From contig NW_004624783.1 of NCBI RefSeq assembly GCF_000247695.1, positions 6,686,194 through 6,750,193 on the forward strand: a DNA stretch of 64,000 nucleotides. Reading direction: 5' to 3'. Within the stretch, counting starts at the first letter, position 1; the number at the start of each line of letters is the position of its first letter. Below, piece after piece: positions 11,026 through 21,782 of this stretch. The stretch is from Heterocephalus glaber (Eukaryota; Chordata; Mammalia; Rodentia; Bathyergidae). Made by a program: the position numbers and the translations under genes. Below the pieces are notes generated by a model that had not been told where the DNA came from, did no database searches, and saw nothing but the letters and a program-made list of their open reading frames with translations.

Positions 11026-11163
11026 GCCATACACAAGCACACAGCCATGGTAGGTTTCCACAACAATGGACACAGTGAGTGGGGCTACCCTTTCAAAAAG
11101 GTAATTTTCCAGCATCTATTACAGTTTTAAGATTACACATCTCACTTGCCACACAATTCCATT

Positions 11164-11720
11164 TGTAGGAGACTGTGATGGTAAATTTGATGCATCAACT
11201 TGCCTGGGCTAAGGTGTGCCCACGTAACTATTTCTAATATGTCCTATATTTGTGAAGCTGTTTCCATAGACACTGGGATTGGAATCAGAGACTGAGTAAA
11301 GAAAGTTTCCCCTCCCCAATGTGGGTGAGGCCCATCCAGTCCTCAAGGGCCCAGAGAAAATGCAAAGGTGGAGAGGGAGAAAAGTCATTCTCTCCTGGAA
11401 CCAAGTGTCCCTCTCTCCTGCCCTGGGACACCAACATGCCTGATTCTTGAGCCTCCAGAGCTTGGGTCTTGCCCTCGACTCTTCTCAGTCTGGCCTTGGG
11501 TCAGGAGTGACACCATCTGCTTCCCTGGCTTTCAGGCCTTTGTGCTGTACCAGATGACACCACTGGGTTTCCCCAGGCTCCAGCTTTGATGCAGCAGATG
11601 CTGGGACTTCTAGGCCTCCTCTATTATGGAAGCCAATTCCCATAGAAATATCTCACATGTGTGTGCATACATCCATGTACATATATATATCCTGTTTGTT
11701 TTGATTCTCCATGAGAAACG
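11164..11720 (+). mobile_element. MLT2-type ERVL LTR (solo)
   Basis: Order of recognisable segments: 'GTGATGGTAAATTTGATGCA', 'GACTGAGTAAAGAAAG', 'CCAATGTGGGTGAGGCCCAT', 'CCTGATTCTTGAGCCTCCAG', 'TATATATATCCTGTTTGTTT'. This follows the MLT2 layout. No internal region is attached. Confidence 0.7.
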
Positions 11721-12137
11721 CCCATGTGTTCCGGTGGTGAATCCTAATGTCCCTTCAAAGGGAATGGCAAGACTGCAGATGGAATATTTGGTGGCTTTCT
11801 TGTAGAGCGCTGGGTCCCTATGTACTGATAAGGAAATGTCTGTGAGATATGTTATAACATCCAAAAGCTAGTTGTAGAACCATTTTTTTAAAAGGCAATT
11901 TTGTATGAGTACGAGAGCTCCTGTAAGACCATAAAAGGGCTGCAAAGATAAAAGCTAACCTGTGAAAAGTGTCTCCTCTGGGGTGTGAGAGAACAAAGGA
12001 GTAAAGGGAAATTTTTGCCTCTTTATCTACTTCTGAATTATTTTAATTCTTTACAGTGAACATCTATTACTTTTATAATTTCAAAAAACTAATGTAGGAA
12101 AAATTAATGTTTTCAAGTATATATATATATATATATA

Positions 12138-12221
12138 TTTTTTTTTTTTGGTACCAGGGATTGAACTCAGGACCTTGCACTTTGGAGGCAGGCTTGGTGT
12201 CACTGAGCTAATCCCCAGCCC
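12138..12221 (-). repeat. ID-like SINE
   Basis: Follows a (TA)n run; GGTACC at 12150-12155; closes at CCCCAGCCC. Confidence 0.88.
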
Positions 12222-12231
12222 AAGCAATTTT

Positions 12232-12321
12232 CTTTTTCTTTTTTTTTGGTACCAGGGATCGAACTCGGGTCCTTGCACTTGCACAGCAGGTGGCGAAACC
12301 ACTGAGCTAAATGCCCGGCCC
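12232..12321 (-). repeat. ID-like SINE, CTGCTGCGC-type subfamily
   Basis: 'GCACAGCAGGTGGCGAAACC' carries subfamily changes also seen at 29081. CAAGCAATTT flanks both sides. Confidence 0.9.
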
Positions 12322-12923
12322 TCAAGCAATTTTTAATGATATGGGAAAATACTGTAACAAGCAGACAAATTAGAGCATGAAATTATATATACAGTATGAT
12401 CTCAGCTACAGAAAAATGCATTTAAAATCCAGGAAGGAGGTATATCAAAATGTTAACAGGAACTGCCCCTGGGTGGCAGGATTATAGGTGTTGGCTTTTT
12501 GGTTTTTAAAATTTTTTTGCCTGCTTTTCTTTACTTTTCTATATTTTCTAAATGTGCCCTATTATTTTCATAATTAGAAAAAAGCAGGCATATCTGCCAA
12601 AAGTATGTGGCAGGTTGTAAAACACAGGCAGCCAAGGCCTGGGAATGGCCTCTGTCCAGGTTGCTGCCACCTGCGGTGGGTGCCTCCCAGCCCAGCCCAC
12701 TGTTCTTGGCTATCAAAGGAAACTCGCCTAACTACAAGAGGAAAATTGAGGAGAGAAGATGGTTTTTCTCCATCTTGCTTTTCTGGTAAGACTGCAGAGG
12801 TAAAAGGAGAGTGAGGCGCCACAGGAAGGGCAGCAAAGAGGCTGAGGTCTCTGATGAGGCCCAAATCAGGCTGTGAACATGAGGGTAACTCTGCTCCAAA
12901 CTGCTAGCACTTTTCCTGGTTTC

Positions 12924-13015
12924 TTTTGTTTGTTTTGTTTTGGTACCTGGGATCGAACTCAGGACTTTGTGCTTTCGAGGCAGGCACAGTGCCGCTGAGC
13001 TAAATTGCCCACCCC
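12924..13015 (-). repeat. ID-like SINE
   Basis: TTTG-rich tail, GGTACC at 12942-12947, GAGCTAAATTGCCCACCCC end. Confidence 0.88.
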
Positions 13016-13020
13016 TTTTT

Positions 13021-13318
13021 GGTTTTTTGAAACAGTGTCTCGATAGGTAGTTCAGACAGGGCTTGAACTCACTATGTAGTTTAGGCTGGTTTGGGACTCA
13101 CAGCAATCCTCCTGCCTCAGCCCCCCGTGGTGCTGAGATTATAGGCATGCACCACCACAGCCAGCTGTTTTTTGGTGTTTTTGAGACAAGGTCTCACTAT
13201 GTAGTTCAGGCTGGCCATGAGCTCACTATGTAGTTCAGGCTGGCCTCAAACTAGTGGCAACCCTGCCTCAGACTCCTGAGTGCTGGGACTACAAGCATGT
13301 GCCACCAGGCCCAGCCAC
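13021..13318 (-). repeat. Two adjacent B1-type SINEs
   Basis: Two reverse copies, about 13021-13167 and 13168-13318. Each contains 'CTCACTATGTAGTTTAGGCT' or a close variant and a GCATGCACCACC-like end. Confidence 0.8.
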
Positions 13319-13387
13319 TGGTTTTCGATTTGTCTGGGAAGCCTAGGATTTAAAGGGGTAGAGGGAGACTGCTAAATTCTTACTTGA

Positions 13388-13514
13388 TTGCTGGGCTTGG
13401 TGGTGAATACTTGTAATCTTAGAACTTGGGAGAAAGAGGTAGATTATCACTGTGAGTTCGAGGCCAGCCTGAGCTACATAGTGGGACCCTGTCTCAAAAA
13501 AAAAAAAAAAAAAG
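13388..13514 (+). repeat. B1-type SINE
   Basis: 'GCTGGGCTTGGTGGTGAATA' to CCTGTCTCAAAA with a long A tail. Confidence 0.8.
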
Positions 13515-13573
13515 ATCTTACCTGATTGACAGAGGTATAATGAATAATTTTAGTGATAAAACATTAAGCTCAG

Positions 13574-13760
13574 AGCTGGCTGTAGTGGTGCACGGGTGCT
13601 ATAATCCAAGCACTCTGAGAGACTGAGGTAGAGGCATCACAAGTTCAAACCTTGGTAATTTAGTGACTTAGTGAGACCCTGTCTCAAAATAAAAAGGGCT
13701 AGGGATGGAGCTCAGTACAAAGGTCTTGGGTTTAATGTCCAGGATCCCCCACCCCATCCC
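13574..13760 (+). repeat. B1-dID dimeric SINE
   Basis: The B1 half ends at 'GAGACCCTGTCTCAAAATAA'; the ID half starts 'GGGCTAGGGATGGAGCTCAG' and has lost its central part. Confidence 0.75.
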
Positions 13761-15796
13761 TGATTAAACTTGGAACAGAGGTTGAATTGAGCCACCATGG
13801 CAGAAAGTCAAAGCCAATTCCCAGACCTGAGTCAATTCCTGGAGCCTCTAAATGATCTAGAGCCTGGATGAACTTGGAACAGAAGCCCCTAATGACCTCA
13901 AAAATACACTGTGCATAATCCTTTTAACCTTTCCTAAGGGACCAATGACCATTCACCAAGATAACTGTACCCTGGGAAAGGTGAATATCCATGCTTCTCA
14001 GAGATTGTTGGATACCAGCTCTGAGTTGACAGCATTTTCTGGGGACTACAGTACTTTCTTGGGCCACAAGTCAGAATGAGAACTTTGGGAATATGAAGGC
14101 ACAATATGTAGCCACCCCAGAGCCACCACCTCCTCTCTTATCTGGTCAGCAGAACACTGGTTTGTTTAGGTATTGGGAGGTTTATGCCTTGAATCTCCTC
14201 AACCTTAAATGGTGAACATAGGTTAGTCTACATAGGCCTTGGTTGTTTTAGAGGGGAGTGTGAAATCCAGGCCTGGCCCTAGAGGTGAATGAGGAACCTA
14301 CCCTGGGGCTTTGGGAGAAGTTGGCCTTAATCTTTGTCACTGAAAGGTAGAGCTGGCCCTGGAGTCCTCTCTGGGTGGCCTGGACAATAAACTAGCTGGA
14401 GCTCCCTCCTCTCAGCAGGAGTGCTCCACCTAGGCCCAGTGGACGCTGTCCCCTGCTGGGCAGCATTGCAGTAGCCTGTGACTTGGTTCTCTAGGTGCTG
14501 TGCAGCTGGCACTCCCAAGGACCTATCAGCTGCCGCACCCCACACACACAGCTTGGCAGCAAGCTGCCTTTGGATTTCCCTCCAGAGCTGGAAAAGCTGA
14601 GCACAAGTGTGGCCCTTCCTGCAGGGAAGAAAGGGAATATGTAGGCTGCTTGATGTATCCCAATCCATCTCTAGGGCTTCACAAAGTGCTGGATTCTCTG
14701 GGTCAAATGGGCCAAATGGCAAAGCTGTTTCCCCTGCAGCCTGGACCAGCTAAAGGACTTCTCTTATGCTGGGTTTTCTTACTTTCTAGTACAAGGACTT
14801 TCACAGGGACAAGAGATCCTTCACTGCAACATGGACTTCTGCTGTGGGCCCAGCAGCACCCTGGCCCAGGCACAACTCTGTGGGGTGGTGGGAAGAACAC
14901 AGGCCTCTCCTGCCCTCATAAGCATCCCCTTTCCCTAATAGAACCTGTTCCTTAACCCAGACTATGTGGACACTGAAGATTCCCTCCTAGCAGGACAAGT
15001 GGACACCTACAGTGAGCGTGTCTTCAGGACATTGCTAGAAAGGGTCACCAAATAGGGACTCAACTCTCCTTTTTTTTTTAATCTCTGGATAAAAGGAGAT
15101 GATGAGGAGGCTATTTGTGTATCAGTAGTCACTATTTTGCAAAATGAGCGGAGTTACCAGTATCTGGAGAATGACAGTAGAAAGATGGAAGAAATCTGAA
15201 TGGGTCCTTGATGATTTTTTATGTTCTGAACTAACCAAGCCTATAATTGTCCTACCTTTGGATTTCTTGTTGTGTTGAGTTTTCTGTTATAGCTAAAATC
15301 ATCCTAACTTATGCAAGAGGTCAGGTTATAACATTTTTTTTCTTAAGACAAAAATATGTGACTTATCAAGTAAAAATGGATCATCATAAGCCTGATAAAG
15401 TGATGATTTCATTTACTCCTGGTGTTCAGAATCTGGTCTCTTTGCCGGACCAAATAAACACCACCTCTTCCATTTGTTTGCAACCATTTATTTATTCTTT
15501 CTTTTTTCTCTCATCAGATGAGCCCAGAACACTGAGAAATGTTTTATTTTGCGCAACAGATCAGTACATCCTCACAATCTTGTTCAGGGTTATGTCAATT
15601 TTCTGACTCTGTTACAATTTCATACACAGGAACTTTGCTTGTCTCACTATCTCACAATAGTTCCTGCCTTGTTCGTGACACAATGGGGATCAGACCTAAA
15701 AGTTAAGAAGTAGCAGTGCCTTAGCTGTTTTTCTGAGACTATGCATTCTGGAAAATAGAGAAAAATCCACAAAAATCCAGGGACTACTACCTCAGT
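13761..15796. other. Intergenic, unassigned, possibly ancient ERV-derived
   Basis: A 2-kb block without young SINEs. Its uniform texture could be an old retroviral internal region, but I cannot name a family. Open frames near 14.33-14.95 kb on both strands overlap each other and show no domain I recognise. Confidence 0.35.
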
Positions 15797-15812
15797 AAAA
15801 ATTTTTACCTCT

Positions 15813-15905
15813 GGGCCAGGGATTTAGCTCAGTGGTTCCGGCGCCTGCCTCAAAAGCACAAGGTCCCGAGTTTGATCCCTGGTACTAAAAAAGAAAAAAC
15901 CAACC
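15813..15905 (+). repeat. ID-like SINE with perfect target duplication
   Basis: AAAAATTTTTACCTC occurs at 15797-15811 and 15906-15920. Confidence 0.94.
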
Positions 15906-15937
15906 AAAAATTTTTACCTCAGTAAAATTTTGGGGCA

Positions 15938-16030
15938 TGGGGGCTTGGAATATGGCTCAGTGGCAGAGCACCTGCCTAGCATGTGTGAGGTCCTGGGTTT
16001 AATTTCCAGCAGCAGATTAAAAAAATAATA
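15938..16030 (+). repeat. Older ID-type SINE
   Basis: Classical ID features (GGCAGAGCACCTGCCTAGCA) with an AATAATAAA tail. Confidence 0.75.
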
Positions 16031-16302
16031 AATGGGGGAACGGGAACCAGTAGTCTGAGGCACATTGCAGCAGTGCCTCCAAAGTGAAAGGTGAGTCACT
16101 GTATGTTGCATAGTTCTCTTCCACTGAGAAAGAGGCACAATGCTTGGAGAGCCTTTGGGGATTTTTAAGGAAATACACAGAAGAAATGGAAGTAATGAAG
16201 ATTTATTTACATGTGCCTTTACTATGTCCCCAGGCAATGCTTGGGGTCTCTAATTTATGTACAGATAACCTGGGGATCATAGAAGAATGTAGGTCTGAGT
16301 TT

Positions 16303-16346
16303 GCCTTTCTTTCTTTCTCTCTCTCTCTCTTTCTTTCTTTCCTTCC

Positions 16347-16377
<31 letters not shown>

Positions 16378-16433
16378 TTCCTTCCTTTCTTTCTTTCCTT
16401 TTTTTCTTTCTTTCCTTTCTTTTCTTTCTTTCT
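16303..16433. repeat. (TTTC)n/(TTCC)n polypyrimidine microsatellite
   Basis: About 130 bp of almost pure CT on the plus strand. It generates Lys/Arg/Glu-rich and Ser/Phe-rich spurious frames. Confidence 0.95.
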
Positions 16434-16615
16434 GGCAGAACAGTACTGGGGATTGAGCCCAGGGGTGTTCTACCACTGAGCTGTGGCCCTAGTCTTTTTT
16501 TTTTTCCTTTCCTTTTGAGATAAGAGTTCACTAAGTTGCCCAGGCTGGCTTTAAACTGGCAAGCCTCCTGCCTCAGCCTCCTGAGTAATTGAAATTACAG
16601 GCATGTGCTACCAAA
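16434..16615 (-). repeat. B1-dID dimeric SINE
   Basis: ID half 'CAGTACTGGGGATTGAGCCC', poly(T) linker, then B1 half to GCATGTGCTACC. Confidence 0.8.
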
Positions 16616-16624
16616 TCCAACAAG

Positions 16625-16990
16625 TCTCAGTTTTTAGATTCCATATGTAAGTGAGGTCGTGTGGTGGTTGTCTTTTATGCCTGGTCTCCAGGTTCATCCA
16701 TATTGTTACAAATCCTAAGATTTCCTCATTTTTAAGGGTAAATAACATTCCATTGTGCATACATACTACTTTTTTTTTAATCTGTTTATCTGTTGATGGA
16801 CACTTAGGTTGATTCTATATCTTGGCTGTTGTGAATAATGCTACAATGAACACGAGAGTACAGGTGTCCCTCTGACATACTGATTTCAATTCCTCTGGAC
16901 ATATACCTAGAAGTGGGATCGCTGGATCAGAAGGTAGCTGTTTGGGGTTTTTGAGGAGCCTTCATACCATCTTCCATTGTGGCTGTACTT
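16625..16990 (-). mobile_element. L1 3'-region fragment
   Basis: 'GGTTCATCCATATTGTTACA', 'CATTCCATTGTGCATACATA', 'GTTGATGGACACTTAGGTTG' and 'GTGGGATCGCTGGATCAGAA' are reverse L1 (L1MA-like) signatures in the right order. Confidence 0.8.
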
Positions 16991-17299
16991 AAGAGATTGT
17001 CTGTAGTTTAGAAATGGTCCCAAGTGACACCAATTTCACCAGGGCAGACCTGATTAGCAAGGCCCTAAGGCAATTAGAAACATCTTCCAGAGGGAAGCAC
17101 CAACTCCTTCAGTTGCTCAGGGCCACTTGTCCTGTGTAGCTCCGGCATTAGGAAAGATAAGGGGAGCCTCTGTAGCTCTTAGGAGTGACTGACCCCACAT
17201 CTGAGGGTGCCATTCTGACCACCGATGGAGTGTGGATGAAAGCGGAAGTCAGGTTCTTGGCGGCAAGGTGATTGCACTTAAGGAGTTGCAAGCATCTGA

Positions 17300-17512
17300 A
17301 TTTTTTTTTTCCTCAGTACTGGGGGTTTTCCCCAAGCCCTTGCACTTACCAGTCGAGTGCTCTACCACCAAACTACATCCCTACCCCTTTTCATTGTTTT
17401 GTTTTGTAGTAGGGTCTCATTAAGTTGCCCAGGCTGGCCTTGAGTCTGTGATCCTCCTGCCTCAGCCTTCAGAGTAGTTGGAATTATAGGCATGCACCAC
17501 TGCATCTGACTG
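17300..17512 (-). repeat. B1-dID dimeric SINE
   Basis: ID half with 'GTCGAGTGCTCTACCACCAA', then B1 half 'AGGGTCTCATTAAGTTGCCC' to GCATGCACCACTGCAT. Confidence 0.8.
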
Positions 17513-17905
17513 ATGAACACACTCTTTATGACACAAAGGAGTGTCCTTGTGCCAGTGACAACACTGTCATTTTGGAAATGTGAGAATGAGACAACTTTCA
17601 TACGTTGCTGCCAAGTAGTCCAAGACATGAGGCCTGGTGAGCACCTGCCATTCTTCCGGCTGTCTGGCTTGTGGGCACCTCTGCCTTAGGGGCCTGGCAG
17701 CAGGTTCGAGGTACACTCAGAACAAATGCACCTGTTCTGGACTTTGCTTTCCCTGGGGCAGGAGGGGATGCATTCCTGGGCAGGGATAGTGAAGCAGAGC
17801 TTTGAAGGATAAGTAGAATTTCCATAGGCTGCCAAGTTGGAGGTTGGGTGGACATATAAGAGTCTAGATGTAACTAAGGCATATGTGTGAAGATACTTTA
17901 AAATG
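17513..17905. other. Intergenic, nothing recognised
   Basis: Unique-looking sequence; no supported exon. Confidence 0.45.
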
Positions 17906-17906
17906 G

Positions 17907-18070
17907 GTGGAGCCAGACATGGTGGCACATGCCTATGATCCCAGCACTCAGGAGGCTGAGGCAGGAGGATCACCGAAAGTTCAAGGGCAGCCTGGGCTAC
18001 ATAATGAGTTCAGGGCCAGCCTGAACTGCAAAGTGAGACTCTTGTCTCAAAAACCCCCAAAATAAAAAAG
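17907..18070 (+). repeat. B1-type SINE with internal duplication
   Basis: 'GCCAGACATGGTGGCACATG' to 'GACTCTTGTCTCAAAAACCC', with two GGCCAGCCTG-type segments. Confidence 0.85.
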
Positions 18071-18144
18071 AAATAAAATGGGCAGAGTGATAGTAATTTA
18101 ATCATGCATGTTGAGGTCAGAGCAGACTGAAAAGGGATCAGAAG

Positions 18145-18300
18145 ACCCGGGTTCAAATATGGGCAGTGTGTGGTGTGACCTTGGACAAATGCCTACACCT
18201 CTGGACCTTTCCTGAAAAGAAAAACCACTGCTGGTGATTTGCCAACCTCACACAGTGAGGATCAAGTGAAAATGAAGGTAAATGGAAAAGTCTAAACAAA
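18145..18300 (+). repeat. MIR element
   Basis: 'GTGTGACCTTGGACAAATGC' is the forward MIR core, followed by diverged 3' sequence. Confidence 0.55.
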
Positions 18301-18690
18301 CATTAGTAATTATGAATAACCTGGGGTGACAGGAATGCAAGACAAAGTCTGGGCTGAAGGAGCTCGAAGGGAATGAAGAGGCTGGGGAGGAATTAAGTCT
18401 GATCAGAGACCAATTCTTCCTGCAAGCCTCAGACCTGAAGGGCGGGGTAGGTTGAGGGCCAGAGGTCAGCAAGAAGCTTTTCACACCTAGAAGGTGGGTG
18501 TCAGAAGGAACAGACACCCAGCTGGGAAAGGAGGGGCCTTGTATTCCTCCCCTTCCAAGTCAGGGCTATTGATGTCTCCAGGGTATTCCTAACATGTCAG
18601 TCACTCTTGCTACAAAAATTTGCTTTCTGTATTTGATCAGTGTCTTCTATCACATCTTGATTCCTAAGTTTCATCTCAGAAAGTAACTCC

Positions 18691-18768
18691 AGCTAGAGAT
18701 TTAGCTCAGTGGTTCTGCTGCCTGCCTCGAAAATACAAGGTACTGGAAAAAAAAAGAAAAGAAAAAAA
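18691..18768 (+). repeat. ID-like SINE with internal deletion
   Basis: 'GAGATTTAGCTCAGTGGTTC' is intact, but the element jumps from ACAAGGT to ACTGG, so the B-box region is missing. CAGAAAGTAACTC flanks both sides. Confidence 0.85.
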
Positions 18769-19189
18769 AACCAGAAAGTAACTCTGACTTCATTTGGGGG
18801 GAGCTCTGCCAACAGCCCATGTTTCTTCACATAGACCATGTTGAAAGTAGCCTATCTGCCCTGTGAAGAGAGGACAGAGAGAGGCTTTTGTGCCGGCAGC
18901 TTCTTCTTAACATTCTTCATCCAAATATTATCACTTGGATGATCCCCAGAACCTCAAGGTCATCATGTCCAATCAGAATTCATTACTTTTCTTCACCAAT
19001 CCTCTTCCTTCTCCTCTATCTCTCCAACTTGGCCTCCCCTTCCTGGCAATCGTATTAGATGTGGCTTTCCTGTCTGCATCCCAAGCCAGCACTAGAGCCT
19101 CACAATGCAGGAAACCTTTGGACAGTCACCAATGCTATAGCTGAAGCTGTGACTATCTGAAAGTGACTCCAGAGTCTGTGACCTCCTTT

Positions 19190-19344
19190 TCTTTTTCTTT
19201 TTTTGAGACAAGGTCTCCCTGCATTGTTCAGGCTGGCCTTGAACTCACTGTGTAGCCCAGGCACTGGCCTCAAACTCTCAGTGATCCTCCTGCCTCAGCC
19301 TTCTGAGTGCTAGGATTAAAGGCATGTGTGTCACCAGGCCGGGC
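19190..19344 (-). repeat. B1-type SINE with target duplication
   Basis: TCTGTGACCTCCTTT is exact at 19175-19189 and 19345-19359. The body carries the duplicated 'CTTGAACTCACTGTGTAGCC' segment. Confidence 0.92.
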
Positions 19345-19359
19345 TCTGTGACCTCCTTT

Positions 19360-19694
19360 GAAGGGAGTCACTGCCCACTATATAGGACCGGAAAGTGTAG
19401 AGCCCAGCAGGAATCGAAACTGCATCTTGCAGGTTGCTCACTGACTAGGAAATGAGTCATTTAGCCAGGGAAATCTGGATTGTCAGCCCAGTAAGTGATG
19501 TCCCTAAGCAGAGATTCCAGAAAGCACAAAAGCACTCCTCTTAACCTCCAAGGATCCATTCATCATCCTCTACAGGGCCTATGGGGTTCCTTCCCTTCAT
19601 GCTCCCTTGGCCCCAAGCAGACTGACCTGGTCTTGAGCTCAGGCAGGGACTGCTGTTTCTCTTATCCTTGCATGTATGGCTTCCATGCTAAAGT

Positions 19695-19743
<49 letters not shown>

Positions 19744-20685
19744 TGCACGTACCTCCTCAGACCTCTGGGAGGAGCCACCTGGCCAGGCAGAATCAGGGCT
19801 GAGTCCCCCAGCCTGGCTTCACACACTCATAGTCAACCCTGCAGTTCTTTCTCTTCCTTCTCCTCCTTCCCCCTTTTCCTCCCTGGTGCTGCCTCCCCTG
19901 CTCCAGCTGGATTCATCTGTGTGGATATCTGCCAGGGAGACACCAGTCTGGGTCACATGCCCTGTCAATTTGGCCAGTGTCGCCACCATCTTGTGACCCT
20001 TACTAACAGTCCACACTGCAAATGGTCGGCTAAGAAGAGCAAGACCATAAGTGCAGAGCGCAGGATTCACATTGCCTCAATTCCTGGTGTAGGTGAGAGA
20101 GGAGGATGCAGACTCGGGCCAAGTGTCTCTGGGCTGGAAGAGGCGATAGTGGAGGAGCAAGGCAGTGTCTGTCCCCAGCCCAGTCATCCTTGCTGAGCTG
20201 GCTGAGCTGTTGTGAGCAGTCACCTTCCCTTGAAGGAGTTCTCACATCCGTTGGCTGGGAATTCTAGAGGTGACGGTGTTGTCCCCAGGGCTTTGAAGGA
20301 CCCGAGCAGTCACTGATGTGAAAGGAGAGGAAGTACAGGAAAGGAAGTGGGTCATGTCCTTGATCTGGGCCCAGGCCTGGCCTCTTTGTGAACCCAGACT
20401 CCAGCCTTAGGATTTAGGAGAGGGCAGAAGATGCTGGAATTCGAGAAGAGAGGAGGACTCTTAATGCAAGAGGAAGGCAGATGACAGCAGACAGATAAGA
20501 GGGGGAAGCACAGGAGAATGTCTTCCTAAAAATGACCAACTGCCAGGCTTCAATGGCCTGATCCACCCTGCCCTCCTCTTTCCTCTCTCTTGTGTTTTAA
20601 ATGAACCCAAGATTTTATTTTTGTTCAAGTATGTGAGGCCAACAGATCAGGAGTCTACTTCCTTTGGGAAAAAAAATAGTTTGTT
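19360..20685. other. Intergenic with a CA microsatellite, nothing else recognised
   Basis: The 233-codon open frame starting at 19495 runs through the CA repeat (encoding a THTHTH run) and has no homology I can recall. It is probably a chance frame. Confidence 0.45.
19695..19748. repeat. (CG)n(CA)n alternating purine-pyrimidine tract
   Basis: 'ACACACGCGCGCGCACACAC' leads into a longer CA run; Z-DNA-prone composition. Confidence 0.9.
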
Positions 20686-20898
20686 GCTGGCTGTGGTGGT
20701 GTACTCCTATAATCTCATTATTGGAGAGGTTGAGGCAAGGGAATTGCAAATCTTATTTTTTTATTTTTTTGGTATCGGGGATCGAACTCACAACTTTGCA
20801 CATACAAGGCAGGCATCAGTGCCGTTGAGCTAAATCCCTGGCCCCAATGCAAATTTTAGACCAGGCTGGGCTACATAGCAAGTTCAAGGCCAGCCTGA
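20686..20898 (+). repeat. B1-type SINE interrupted by an ID-like SINE
   Basis: B1 starts 'GCTGGCTGTGGTGGTGTACT' and resumes as 'TAGACCAGGCTGGGCTACAT' after a reverse ID-like copy at 20752-20843. 'GCAAAT' is repeated at the junction. Confidence 0.85.
20752..20843 (-). repeat. ID-like SINE nested in B1
   Basis: 'GGTATCGGGGATCGAACTCA' to AAATCCCTGGCCCC. Confidence 0.88.
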
Positions 20899-20981
20899 GG
20901 GCCCAGGATTTAGCTCAGTGGCACAGAGCCTGCCTGGTAAGCTCAAGACCCCGAATTCGATCCCTGGTACCCAAAAAAAAG
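20899..20981 (+). repeat. ID-like SINE
   Basis: Starts GGGCCCAGGATTTAGCTCAG where the B1 copy breaks off; ends GGTACC plus A8. Confidence 0.88.
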
Positions 20982-21695
20982 TGACAGCAGGGTGCTCCCA
21001 GGTCCCTCGGGTGAAAACTTACATGGCCACTTCTTCTAGGCTTCAATTCTACTTCATTGGTTACTGCTGTTTGGCCTTGGGCAAGCAGCTTCTCTCTGAA
21101 CCAGAGGACACAATGAAGCTTCCTATTGAGTGTCTTTGTGCCACCACCTCTGACACCCCTGGAGCCACCTGGGTGGGTGCTGGCTCCACCCTGACCTTCA
21201 GAGACCCCGGCTGGGCCACACTCAGAAAGCTGTGGGTAGTTGGCAAGACCAGTAGGGGTGACTGTCTCATGAGGACATTTCAGGTGATGGTAGAGAGACA
21301 CTGGGGCAAGGTCACAGCACTCCAGGCTGGCAGAACCAACACCACTACTAGGGAAGGCTGGCAGCCCCAGGTGGACAGTCACCATGTACAGCTGAAAGTA
21401 GGCTATGAAGGCTACAACACAGAGTGACCCCAAAGTGTGAGAAGTCCTTGTTGGTGCCACACTCAGAAGGCTGGCACCTCCTGGCTGTCCACAGGCTGCT
21501 GTCACCCTAACAGTGAAGTCAGGAATCCACAGGTTTAAACACACAACAGACAGTACGTTCAGCCCTCTTGGGCTCAGGATGAGAATAAATTCACAACCAC
21601 AGAGGAAAATAGAAACACCCAATCTTTTTCAAGTCCTAGTAATCCCTGTCCATTCTAAGCTAAAAAATGGACTATTTATTTGTGTAAGACTGAAC
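20982..21695. other. Intergenic, nothing firmly recognised
   Basis: Open frames of 169 codons (plus) and 235 codons (minus) overlap here. Both start inside SINEs and I see no domain. A weak forward MIR core ('TTGGCCTTGGGCAAGCAGCT') lies at about 21045-21120. Confidence 0.45.
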
Positions 21696-21782
21696 ATTTT
21701 TTTTTTTTGGTACTGGGGATCAAACTTAGAACTTTGTGCTTGAGAGGCAGGCGGCGGAACCACTGAGCTAAATCCCCAGCCC
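21696..21782 (-). repeat. ID-like SINE
   Basis: T tail to CCCCAGCCC. A 'TTGGACATTTTT'-like flank resembles TGAACATTTTTT on the other side. Confidence 0.88.

Larger units (their letters stand above)
11980..12600. repeat. Old L1-like/unclassified 3'-end fragments with two SINEs
   Basis: 11985-12095 and 12335-12600 share the style of old LINE 3' tails ('GAACTGCCCCTGGGTGGCAG', 'TTACTTTTCTATATTTTCTA'). Family assignment is uncertain. Confidence 0.35.

Noticed and set aside
14327..14955. Overlapping 131- and 151-codon frames near 14.5 kb
   Set aside because: Opposite strands over the same bases, no recognised protein, no flanking exons.
19495..20196. 233-codon plus-strand open frame
   Set aside because: It translates a CA microsatellite as a Thr-His run and has no splice context or known homology.
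20915..21622. 235-codon minus and 169-codon plus open frames
   Set aside because: Mutually overlapping, both entering an ID-like SINE; composition looks like chance.
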